A program made the translations under genes and the position numbers. Positions 35,593 to 42,901 of a stretch of 64,000 nucleotides of DNA are shown piece by piece. Location: contig CAYVQC010000001.1 in the NCBI GenBank assembly GCA_964453995.1, forward strand, positions 1 to 64,000, written 5' to 3'. The first letter of the stretch is position 1; every line of letters starts with the position of its first letter. Origin of the DNA: SKVR01 sp964453995. GTDB taxonomy: Bacteria > Bacteroidota > Bacteroidia > Bacteroidales > UBA7960. The notes under the pieces are model-generated. The model saw nothing but the letters and a program-made list of their open reading frames with translations, was not told where the DNA came from and searched no databases.

Positions 35593-35615
35593 ATGCGGGT
35601 AAACTGTCCAGGCTA

Positions 35616-36083
35616 TTAACGACCTCTTCCTTGTGGCATTGCGCAACCTTCTCTCCTGCCCTCTCCGCGTTGCATTCTTCCTTCTCCCGGAGCCATTCGT
35701 GGTCTGCTGTCAAAATATGATCTTTGCTCTGGAGTAAGGATATCTCTTATGGCTTGCCTGTGAGCAGCTACAGCTTTAAAATGAACTGAACGCTGGGCTT
35801 CCATTTCATCAATGATTTTATTTATTGCGTCCATGTCAGGGTTTTCGGCGATGACCAGACTTCTTTTGCGGGCTCTCAATTCATTCATTTTAGCCCTGTG
35901 CTGATTGGTGGCGGTCATTTGCCTGGTGCGCAGTTCATCGATTTTAACCTGTTGCTCTTCGGTAAGCCCGGGGATAGGACAATTTCCTCCTGGGTTGTTG
36001 CGCATTCCATGCTGAGCGTGAGATTCAACAGCTACTAAAAAGATTAATGCCAGGGGCAAATAAAACCAGATTTTCTTTTTCAT
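35616..36083 (-). CDS. Spy/CpxP-like periplasmic protein (LTxxQ)
   Basis: The 155-residue protein has a signal peptide (1-23, ending SHAQ) and a helical, Arg-rich body with two LTxxQ-type motifs (LTEEQQ near 40 and LTPEQR near 117). This is the pattern of the CpxP/Spy envelope-stress chaperones and of related metal-resistance proteins. A Gly/Arg/Met-rich tail with one Cys follows. It is next to, but separated by over 100 nt from, the Rrf2 gene. Regulation by it is possible but not shown. Confidence 0.82.
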   Translation of the reverse strand: MKKKIWFYLPLALIFLVAVESHAQHGMRNNPGGNCPIPGLTEEQQVKIDELRTRQMTATNQHRAKMNELRARKRSLVIAENPDMDAINKIIDEMEAQRSVHFKAVAAHRQAIRDILTPEQRSYFDSRPRMAPGEGRMQRGEGRREGCAMPQGRGR

Positions 36084-36197
36084 AATTTTCAGATTATTAG
36101 GGGTTAAAAACTAAACATTTACCCCTTTGATGAAATCGGAAGTCGATGGTTTAATCAAGAGCAAAAAAAATTTTAAAAAAGAACTTATCGGCAGGAA

Positions 36198-36605
36198 TCA
36201 ATTCTCAGTGATAAATTTTTCAAGGGTTTGATCCTTGAAGTATTCTTTAAACTGTGATGTTACCGAATTAACCATACCCCCCATCAGGCATTTATCAAAC
36301 GGGCAAATCTGCCTGTCCAGCGGGCAACTTGGTGTTTCAATTCTACCTTCAATAGCTTCATAAATATCAAGAAGAGTAACATCAGAAGGCTTTACGTTGA
36401 GAACAAAACCACCACTGGGACCCCGTACAGATCTGAGGTAATTCTGTTTTACCAGTTGCTGCAGCACTTTTGCAAGATGATTCCGTGATGCCCCCATTTC
36501 CTGGGCAAGGACATTTACATTGATATGATTTTCGGACTTAGCAATCAAAACCATCGAATGGATGGCCAGGGAGGCTGCTTCGGAAAGATGAACAATTTTA
36601 GCCAT
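36198..36605 (-). CDS. Rrf2-family transcriptional regulator with three-Cys cluster site
   Basis: The 135-residue protein has the Rrf2 winged helix: ASLAIHSMVLIAK, then the recognition region MGASRNHLAKVLQQLVKQNYLRSVRGPSGGF. Cys94, Cys101 and Cys106 (CPLDRQICPFDKC) follow, the usual site of a [2Fe-2S] or [4Fe-4S] sensor cluster. IscR, NsrR and relatives use such clusters to sense Fe-S status, NO or redox. Placement at the end of the hydrogenase maturation segment suggests it watches Fe-S or oxygen status for this island. The target sites are not visible to me. Confidence 0.87.
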   Translation of the reverse strand: MAKIVHLSEAASLAIHSMVLIAKSENHINVNVLAQEMGASRNHLAKVLQQLVKQNYLRSVRGPSGGFVLNVKPSDVTLLDIYEAIEGRIETPSCPLDRQICPFDKCLMGGMVNSVTSQFKEYFKDQTLEKFITEN

Positions 36606-36636
36606 AAACCAGGTTAAATTTAAGTTGAAAGAACCG

Positions 36637-36644
36637 CAAAATTA
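36637..36644 (-). promoter_or_regulatory. Probable Rrf2 gene promoter, -7 element
   Basis: The minus strand reads TAATTTTG, matching TAnnTTTG about 32 nt before the ATG. The Rrf2 gene may therefore be transcribed separately from the TM1266-like genes. Confidence 0.4.
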
Positions 36645-36656
36645 GTATAGTAAAAA

Positions 36657-36908
36657 TCAGAATGTCATTTTTCGTACAGTAACACCATCAATCTGCAAAA
36701 TTTCATTTTCAAGCCTCAGGCACTCTTCCCTGTCGCCCATTAGTTCAAGCAGAATAAGGCCTGCATCTCCTGTATCGGGAATATCCAGTTCATTTAAACC
36801 CAAGCGGGTCTTAATGCAGCATCCATATTTGCTGAAGATTTTTTGAAGAGGAAGGGCGTATTTTTCCCTTTCTTTCACCATCACTCCCAAGATGACCAGT
36901 TGTTCCAT
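36657..36908 (-). CDS. TM1266-like putative regulator of the [FeFe]-hydrogenase system, copy 2
   Basis: This 83-residue protein with an ACT/NikR-C-like alpha-beta fold has strands and motifs LVILGVMVKERE, FSKYGCCIKTRLGLNEL, LILLELMGDREE and IDGVTVRKMTF. It matches the small family annotated as iron-only hydrogenase system putative regulators, nearly always encoded beside hydrogenase maturation genes. A DNA-binding domain is absent, so it probably senses a ligand or binds a partner. It lies 32 nt downstream of a paralogue sharing the [IC]+TRLG[LF][NH]EL block. Confidence 0.82.
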   Translation of the reverse strand: MEQLVILGVMVKEREKYALPLQKIFSKYGCCIKTRLGLNELDIPDTGDAGLILLELMGDREECLRLENEILQIDGVTVRKMTF

Positions 36909-36940
36909 AACACGTTTTATTATCTAAGATACTGAATTGT

Positions 36941-37210
36941 TTATTCGTCAATTGCTTTTCTGAATTGAAGTATCTGCACTTCTATACCGCCAATCTCAGA
37001 CAGTTCCTGTTGCAACTTATCCCACAAAGCAGGATCTCCCTGCAACACGAGCAAAATAGTACCAATACGGCTGCACACTTCCCTGGATAGTTCATGAAAA
37101 CCCAGGCGGGTGCGAATAATCGACCCATAACGGGTAAGCACTTCCTGCGTTCTTCCTGCTTCTTTGATACGGTCATAAACCAAAATTCCCAGAATCCTTG
37201 AATGCTGCAT
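36941..37210 (-). CDS. TM1266-like putative regulator of the [FeFe]-hydrogenase system, copy 1
   Basis: This 89-residue protein has the plan of the next gene: ILGILVYDRIKEA, LTRYGSIIRTRLGFHELS, TILLVLQGDPALW, and the final strand GGIEVQILQF. It lacks the Cys pair (YGCC) seen in its neighbour. It follows hydG by about 80 nt on the same strand, supporting co-expression with H-cluster maturation. Two tandem paralogues suggest a heteromer or divided ligand specificity, which is inference. Confidence 0.82.
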   Translation of the reverse strand: MQHSRILGILVYDRIKEAGRTQEVLTRYGSIIRTRLGFHELSREVCSRIGTILLVLQGDPALWDKLQQELSEIGGIEVQILQFRKAIDE

Positions 37211-37289
37211 GATGATGGTTTTTTAGTGCTACGTTTGATTGACTATTATTATTTACGGCTATTGAAAAAGTGCCAGCTTTTATTCATTA

Positions 37290-38717
37290 TCAGAAATAGA
37301 GGTCTCTCTTACCCTCTTTGATCAAGGATACTTTTTCACGAAGTTTATCCACATTCTGATGATTGGAAAGCTCGGAAATTTTATCTTCAATAAGCTTGTA
37401 ACCACTGTTTTTAGTTTGTTCGGGAGCATAGTCTTCAAGGTATTCAGCCAAAGTCAGCAATGCGTTGGGAGAGCAAAACCTTTTAATAAAGCCGGGAACA
37501 GAAAATTCCATAAAATGCTCACCTGTTCTTCCAAGCCTGTAGCATGCGGTACAGAATGAAGGGATGTAACCTGTTTTAATCAGTTCATCCATAATTTCAT
37601 TGAGAGAACGGTTGTCGTTAATCTGGAATTGTTCCATGGAAAGGTCCTGGTTTTCCTTTTTTCCTTTGGAATACCCTCCCAATTCAAGGTTGGTTCCTCC
37701 ATCTATCTGCGATACGCCAAACCTGAGCACCTGATCGCGAATATGGGCTGGCTCCCTGGCAGTAAGGATCATGCCGGTATAGGGAACAGCAAGCCGAAGT
37801 ATAGATACCAGCCTAACAAACTCCTCATCTTTCACCAGGTGGCTTTTTTGGATATTAAGTGACATTGCATTTTGAATGCGCGGAAAGCTAATGGTATGAG
37901 GCCCAACGTTGTAAACTGCTTCGAAATGGTTCACATGTCTTACCAGGCCTAAAACCTCAAACCGCCAGTCGTACAAACCAAACAATGCCCCAATGCCCAC
38001 ATCATCGATTCCTGCTTCCTGCGCCCTGTCTAAGGATGTAAGGCGCCAGTCGTAGTTGCGTTTTACCCCGCCAAGATGAACATTTTCGTACGTAGGCTGA
38101 TGGTAGGTTTCCTGGAATATCTGGAAAGTACCGATTCCCGCGTCTTTAATGGTACGGAAGCCTGGGATATCAAAGGGAGCAGCATTAATGTTTACCCGGC
38201 GTATTTCTCCATTATCATGCTTTACATTGTAAACAATATTGACAGTTTCGGCAATGAAATCGGCCGAATACTTGGGATGCTCTCCATAAACCAGAATCAG
38301 TCTTTTATGTCCCTGATCAATGAGTGCGGTAGTTTCTTCAATAAGTTGGTCCCTGCTAAGAGTAATACGTTTTACGCCCTTGTTTTCCGATCGGAAACCA
38401 CAGTACTGGCAATTGTTGGTGCACAGGTCGCCTACATAAAGGGGTGCAAATAACACAATACGCTCACCATATACTTTCCTTTTCAGGGTGCGGGCTCCTT
38501 CTTTGATCTCTTCAATAAGTTCAGGGTCTGTAGCATTCATCAGCACAGCGGTTTCTTCCAGCGAAAGACGCTTTTTGTCAAGAGATGCCTGAATTACTTC
38601 CCTTACACGGTTTTTATCTGAAGGGGTATTTTTAATAAACCCCCAAATTTCTTCCGGGTCGATAAAAGGTTTCATCCTTTCATCTTTAATACTGTATTTT
38701 TCAGGGTAATATATCAT
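37290..38717 (-). CDS. hydG: [FeFe]-hydrogenase maturase HydG (radical SAM)
   Basis: HydG cleaves tyrosine to make the CO and cyanide ligands of the H-cluster. Counting from the ATG at 38717, the 475-residue protein has the radical SAM Cys99-x3-Cys103-x2-Cys106 and the C-terminal cluster motif C389-x2-C392-x22-C415. The latter binds the accessory cluster and is diagnostic for HydG over ThiH. A TTG at 38747 would add ten residues, but it overlaps the -7 element at 38745-38752, so the ATG is preferred. The partner maturases HydE and HydF are not in the window and must be encoded elsewhere. Confidence 0.95.
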   Translation of the reverse strand: MIYYPEKYSIKDERMKPFIDPEEIWGFIKNTPSDKNRVREVIQASLDKKRLSLEETAVLMNATDPELIEEIKEGARTLKRKVYGERIVLFAPLYVGDLCTNNCQYCGFRSENKGVKRITLSRDQLIEETTALIDQGHKRLILVYGEHPKYSADFIAETVNIVYNVKHDNGEIRRVNINAAPFDIPGFRTIKDAGIGTFQIFQETYHQPTYENVHLGGVKRNYDWRLTSLDRAQEAGIDDVGIGALFGLYDWRFEVLGLVRHVNHFEAVYNVGPHTISFPRIQNAMSLNIQKSHLVKDEEFVRLVSILRLAVPYTGMILTAREPAHIRDQVLRFGVSQIDGGTNLELGGYSKGKKENQDLSMEQFQINDNRSLNEIMDELIKTGYIPSFCTACYRLGRTGEHFMEFSVPGFIKRFCSPNALLTLAEYLEDYAPEQTKNSGYKLIEDKISELSNHQNVDKLREKVSLIKEGKRDLYF

Positions 38718-38744
38718 GACGGGATTATTTCGGTAATTAGAGTA

Positions 38745-38752
38745 CAAAAATA
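38745..38752 (-). promoter_or_regulatory. Probable hydG promoter, -7 element
   Basis: The minus strand reads TATTTTTG, matching TAnnTTTG. Transcription would begin near 38739, about 22 nt before the hydG ATG. This separates hydG from the upstream MBL gene and supports the ATG start. Confidence 0.5.
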
Positions 38753-38848
38753 CGTAAATTTTAAATCTTTCCGGGTAAGATATTCTTTTTTACGCCAAAA
38801 TCAAAGTATGCGCACTGAATTCTTCGGAATGCCCCCTTAAAGTAAAGG

Positions 38849-39628
38849 TTAAACGACGAAACTCAACCCATCGTAGGCAAGATAAATATTCTCAGGAAGC
38901 GATTGCTGGATGTTTTCATGCAACCCTATAAAATGGCTAAGATGGGTAATATAGCCTTTCCTTGGCCCAATTTCCCTTATAATATCAACAGCTTCTTCGA
39001 GCGAAAAATGGCTGATATGTTTTGATTTTCGCAGTGCGTTGATAACAAGAATTTCAGAACCGTAGAGCTTTTTCTTCTCCTCCTCCGAAATGTAGTTGGC
39101 ATCGGTAATGTAGGTGAATTTGCCAATGCGGAAACCAAAAACCGTCAGTTTGTGGTGCAATACTTCAATAGGTATAAACTCCACATCTTCTACAAGGAAC
39201 TTTTGATTGTTAATGATATGAAATTCCAGTTGCGGAGCGCCAAAAAACCTTTTCTCTGTAAAAATATATGGAAATTCGCGTTTTATAGCTTCAATTACAT
39301 TCTGGCTGGCATAAACATTAACGGTTTTGTTGAGCACATAGTTAAATGCTCTTACATCGTCAAGACCGGCGATATGATCGCGGTGGCCGTGAGTAAAAAT
39401 TATGGCAGATATATCGTCGACTTTCTCCCTGATCATCTGGTACCTGAAATCGGGCCCGCAATCAATAACAAAATTGTGCCCGTTTATGCGAAGCATAACC
39501 GAGGTTCTGAGTCGGCGATCGCGAAGATCATTACTTTTGCACACTTCGCAATCGCAGGCTACAACAGGCACCCCTGTGGAAGTACCTGTTCCCAGGAAAA
39601 CAACTTTCATTGGATTGTCAGAAGCCAT
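38849..39628 (-). CDS. MBL-fold phosphodiesterase-like hydrolase (PhnP-like)
   Basis: The 259-residue cytoplasmic metallo-beta-lactamase-fold protein has LGTGTSTGVPVVACDCEVC at the N terminus, as in PhnP/RNase Z-like enzymes. FVIDCGPDFRYQMI follows, then the metal motif THGHRDHIAGLDD and ITDANYIS, and a late THLSHFIGLHE. Cys residues CDCEVC near the N terminus probably bind a structural zinc, as in PhnP. The substrate is likely a cyclic phosphodiester, not proven. An alternative ATG at 39610 would drop six residues. It is 20 nt behind ribF on the same strand. Confidence 0.85.
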   Translation of the reverse strand: MASDNPMKVVFLGTGTSTGVPVVACDCEVCKSNDLRDRRLRTSVMLRINGHNFVIDCGPDFRYQMIREKVDDISAIIFTHGHRDHIAGLDDVRAFNYVLNKTVNVYASQNVIEAIKREFPYIFTEKRFFGAPQLEFHIINNQKFLVEDVEFIPIEVLHHKLTVFGFRIGKFTYITDANYISEEEKKKLYGSEILVINALRKSKHISHFSLEEAVDIIREIGPRKGYITHLSHFIGLHENIQQSLPENIYLAYDGLSFVV

Positions 39629-39648
39629 CGGTGTATGCTCTTTTAGAA

Positions 39649-40569
39649 TTAATAGATCAGTTCCTCCACATCTTCTTTTGCATCATTCAGCTCATCCAGG
39701 TCCAGTTGGTTGCCCATGAAAACTTCTCTTCCCCTGATTTTTTTGTAAAAATACAGGGTACCTTTCTGGTTGATCAGATCAGCCGAGTCAAAAAGCAGTG
39801 AGCTATTTACAACTCTTTTACCGGGTTCAAATTCAGTTATAACAGTCATGGTTTTCATGTATTGCCCGTTTATCCTGATATTGGTGGCATATACTCCCGG
39901 GGGTGGTACCAGTTTTTCTTCCTCTTCTATGGATACTGTGAAATAGTTTTGAGGGCTTACATCGTTGATCAAAGTACACTCTTTCAGCAATCCGGTTATA
40001 ATATACTGATGATCGAGGTAAGCATTGGCACGCATAATATTTCCTTCGGTTAATGCTTTTCTGATTTTGGTAGAGCTTACAGTCTCATTTTCTATATCTT
40101 TCAGGGGAATATCTTCCACTTTAAAACCCATCTTGCGGCTCAGGTCGTGCAGGTATGAGAAATCACCGGAACGGTTGTGCCCAAAATGATGATTTTTCCC
40201 CACGATAATGATTTTTGAATTAAGTTGCCCGATAAGAATTTCTGTAATAAAATCGTGAGATGTTGTTTTTGAAAATTCTACAGAAAAAGGAATGATGACC
40301 AGGTTTTTGAGCCCGGTTTTAGAAAGCAGCTCAATTTTCTCTTCCTGCGAATTGATCAGCTTTAAATCGCTCTGTTCCGGGTAAAGTACTTTCCTGGGAT
40401 GAGGATGAAAAGTCACCAGGCTGGGCTCTCCTTCTATATCATCAGCCAATTGTTTCATCCGTTCGATGATGGCTTTATGACCAATATGCACTCCATCAAA
40501 AGATCCGGTTGTAACAACCGCATTATTAATTTTCCCTGCCGCTTGGTGTGTATTGGTAAATACTCTCAT
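39649..40569 (-). CDS. ribF: RibF-like FAD synthetase with divergent riboflavin-kinase domain
   Basis: RibF normally makes FMN and FAD from riboflavin. The N-terminal adenylyltransferase half of this 306-residue protein looks intact: GSFDGVHIGHKAI, TFHPHPRKVL, VGKNHHFGHNRSGDFSYL and SSTKIRKAL. The C-terminal kinase half (from about residue 185) keeps PPPGVYATNI and the terminal helix. It lacks the usual G-R-x-x-G-[FY]-P-T-[AL]-N motif; the equivalent stretch reads LINDVSPQNYFTV. The later N-x-G-x-x-P-T-F motif is also missing. It may therefore be mainly an FMN adenylyltransferase. It sits between rex and the MBL gene; flavin supply for HydB is a possible link. Confidence 0.85.
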   Translation of the reverse strand: MRVFTNTHQAAGKINNAVVTTGSFDGVHIGHKAIIERMKQLADDIEGEPSLVTFHPHPRKVLYPEQSDLKLINSQEEKIELLSKTGLKNLVIIPFSVEFSKTTSHDFITEILIGQLNSKIIIVGKNHHFGHNRSGDFSYLHDLSRKMGFKVEDIPLKDIENETVSSTKIRKALTEGNIMRANAYLDHQYIITGLLKECTLINDVSPQNYFTVSIEEEEKLVPPPGVYATNIRINGQYMKTMTVITEFEPGKRVVNSSLLFDSADLINQKGTLYFYKKIRGREVFMGNQLDLDELNDAKEDVEELIY

Positions 40570-40673
40570 TTTACAGTTTTTGTGGCGTATAAGAATTCCT
40601 TGTTTGCTTTATTTGGTAATGATTAGCTGGTCATTTATACTTTGCTGTGGCTATTGATAGCAAGATCTGTTGC

Positions 40674-41327
40674 TTACAGGGATTGATTGTGAGGATCTTG
40701 TTTTACAAAAAAAGCAAGTTTTTCCAGTGAAGTAATAATATCATATTCTTCCAGGTATATTCCTTCGGGAACGGTAAGTGGTACGGAGGTATAGTTCAGG
40801 ATTCCTTTTATTCCGGCTTTTTTTAATAGTTTTGCTACTTCTTGTGTGCCTTCAGGAGCCAGGGTAAGAATAGCAATCTGAATGTTCAATTCAGGGATTA
40901 CCTCTTCTATCTGATTGATATGGTGGCAGGGCACACCAGCTATAATCCTGTTGATTTTCTGTGTATCGTTATCAAAGGCAGCCACAATAGAGAGGCGTTC
41001 TCTCTTTCCTGTGAAATAGCTTGTGATGGCTCTTCCCAGATTACCCATTCCTATGACAGCCACATTTTGGGGTTGTTCGCTATCAATAATACTCCCTATG
41101 AGCTGTATAAGGTCTTTGATGATGTATCCTTTGCTTTGGCTGCCGGAATACCCTATCAGCATCAGGTCGCGGCGCACCTGCACCGAAGTAAGGTTCATCA
41201 TTTTTGCCAGTTCGTGAGAATAGACATTGGTTTTACCCTGATTCATACTGTTGAAAAGTATGCGCCGGTACTGGCTAAGCCTTTCAATGGTTTTACCGGG
41301 GAGCTCATTTAATTTCTTTCGGTCCAT
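40674..41327 (-). CDS. rex: Redox-sensing transcriptional repressor Rex
   Basis: Rex senses the NADH/NAD+ ratio and represses fermentation and hydrogenase genes when NAD+ is high. The 217-residue protein has an N-terminal winged helix (TIERLSQYRRIL, NVYSHELAKMMNLTSVQVRRDLMLIGYSG) and a Rossmann domain with VAVIGMGNLGRAI. The late segment YLEEYDIITSLEKLAFFVK is the domain-swapped C-terminal helix. It is the last gene of the hydCBA-sensor run, 18 nt behind the receiver-kinase gene. Two Rex-like palindromes precede hydC, consistent with autoregulation of the whole run. Confidence 0.94.
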   Translation of the reverse strand: MDRKKLNELPGKTIERLSQYRRILFNSMNQGKTNVYSHELAKMMNLTSVQVRRDLMLIGYSGSQSKGYIIKDLIQLIGSIIDSEQPQNVAVIGMGNLGRAITSYFTGKRERLSIVAAFDNDTQKINRIIAGVPCHHINQIEEVIPELNIQIAILTLAPEGTQEVAKLLKKAGIKGILNYTSVPLTVPEGIYLEEYDIITSLEKLAFFVKQDPHNQSL

Positions 41328-41345
41328 ATGATTTTAAATAGAAGT

Positions 41346-42467
41346 TTATTGCAAAGGAAACTTTATGGTAAATGTGCTTCCCACATCCGGCTCACTATCT
41401 ACCAGGATGGGTGCATTATACAGATCAGCAATCTTTTTTACGATGCTAAGGCCCAGGCCCGTACCGCTAATATGCTTGGTTTGCTCGCTTTTTATCCTGA
41501 CAAAATCTTCAAAAAGTTTTTCCAGGTCATCTTTTTGCATTCCAATACCAGTATCTGCTACGCTAAGAATTACTTCTCCACTTTCTTTTTTAAGGTTTAC
41601 ATCAATACGACCACCTTGTTTATTGTATTTCACAGCATTGGAAAGCAGATTATTGAAAATGATTTCCATTTCCTGTCTGTCGGCTTTCAGGGAAATTTTA
41701 TCGTTGCAGTTCAGGTGAATATCTATATCCTTCTGAATACAGATGGGCTGAACCAGATCTACAGACTGGCTGGCAATTTCGCACAGGTATACGGGTTTAA
41801 TGTTTCTGGACTTTTTTCCTGATTCAATTTTGGTAAAATCGAGCAAATCCAGGATCAGGTTGCGCATATCCTGCATTCTGGTGAGAGAACGATGAATCAT
41901 TTCTGCATAATCATCAATTAAATCTCCGTTGCGTTTTTCCTGCATTAATTTCAGGTATCCTTCAACGGCATTGATGGGAGATTTTAGCTCATGAGAGAGT
42001 ACTGAAAGGAACTGAAATCTTATTTGCTTTCCTTCCACTTGCATTTTCTGTGTCATGCGACGCAGGAAAAGCTGTTTGGCAATGTTTTCCAGGCAGCTGC
42101 GCAGCTCTTTGGGAGTAAAAGGCTTGGGTACAAAGTCATAAGCCCCGCTTTTGGTAGCCTTCACGGCCATATCAAGAGAGGCGTAGGAAGTAATCATGAC
42201 CACAATCACATCAATTGCCTGTTTGTTTATGTGATCCAGTACCTCAATTCCCTGTATGCCTGGCAGTTTATTATCTAAAAGCACGATATCAAACATATAG
42301 TTATCGAGCAGTTCTATGGCTTCCTCACCGGTTTGAGCTTCAAGTACTTCGAATTCAAAATCTTCGTCCATAAATGGATAGCTTACCGAGAAGCTTTCCA
42401 GTATTCTTCTTATACCACTTCTTATACCCGGCTCATCGTCTACTACCAGCAGGTTGAGTTTTCCCAT
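41346..42467 (-). CDS. Receiver-histidine kinase hybrid
   Basis: This 373-residue soluble protein has an N-terminal receiver domain with phospho-acceptor Asp in IVLLDNKLPG and the Lys of DFVPKPFTP (residues 1-125). A HisKA helix with SHELKSPINAVEGYLK (His about 164) and an ATPase domain with NLLSNAVKYN, ADTGIGM and GTGLGLSIVKK follow. It begins 2 nt after the lone receiver gene and ends 18 nt before rex. It therefore probably receives phosphate from the hydrogenase-fused kinase and passes a signal on. No DNA-binding domain is present. Confidence 0.9.
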   Translation of the reverse strand: MGKLNLLVVDDEPGIRSGIRRILESFSVSYPFMDEDFEFEVLEAQTGEEAIELLDNYMFDIVLLDNKLPGIQGIEVLDHINKQAIDVIVVMITSYASLDMAVKATKSGAYDFVPKPFTPKELRSCLENIAKQLFLRRMTQKMQVEGKQIRFQFLSVLSHELKSPINAVEGYLKLMQEKRNGDLIDDYAEMIHRSLTRMQDMRNLILDLLDFTKIESGKKSRNIKPVYLCEIASQSVDLVQPICIQKDIDIHLNCNDKISLKADRQEMEIIFNNLLSNAVKYNKQGGRIDVNLKKESGEVILSVADTGIGMQKDDLEKLFEDFVRIKSEQTKHISGTGLGLSIVKKIADLYNAPILVDSEPDVGSTFTIKFPLQ

Positions 42468-42469
42468 GA

Positions 42470-42868
42470 TTAAATCTTGAGCAATTTGTTTATTTCCTTA
42501 TTAAGCTGATCCATCCTGATGCCTTTATCGAGAAAAAGATCAGCTTTGATCCATTGACGGTCTTCGTCGGATTCTACGTCAAACAGCAGGCCTGTTTCGG
42601 CAGTTACAGCCGATGCGATAATAATAGGAACATCGGGGTATTTGTTTTTAATAATATGGCACAGGATAAACCCGGTATCCTGGTTTTCCATCATCAGATC
42701 CAGAATGGCCAGATCAGGTTTTACCCTTTCAATGATATCCTCTGCTTCTTTTTGGGTAGATGCTGTTGCTACTTCGAAACCCATATCCTGCAATGCAATG
42801 TTCAGTTGGAAGAGATAGTCCTGGTCATCATCAACAAGCAGGATTTTCTTTTTTTCAATTTTCAGCAT
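42470..42868 (-). CDS. Single-domain response regulator (receiver)
   Basis: The 132-residue receiver domain has the acidic pocket LLVDDDQDY, the acceptor Asp in LAILDLMMENQ, and the switch Ser/Thr in IIIASAVTAE. It has an insertion of the type DESDEDRQWIKADLFLDKG, with the conserved Lys late. There is no output domain. It starts 33 nt after the hydrogenase-sensor kinase gene, so it is the likely first phosphate acceptor of that kinase. Confidence 0.9.
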   Translation of the reverse strand: MLKIEKKKILLVDDDQDYLFQLNIALQDMGFEVATASTQKEAEDIIERVKPDLAILDLMMENQDTGFILCHIIKNKYPDVPIIIASAVTAETGLLFDVESDEDRQWIKADLFLDKGIRMDQLNKEINKLLKI

Positions 42869-42901
42869 ATCTGAGCTTTTATTGTTCGGTCATAAAGTAT
42901 A

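Noticed and set aside
38718..38747. TTG start for hydG
   Set aside because: It would place the start codon within the -7 promoter element, and the ATG at 38717 gives a normal HydG length.
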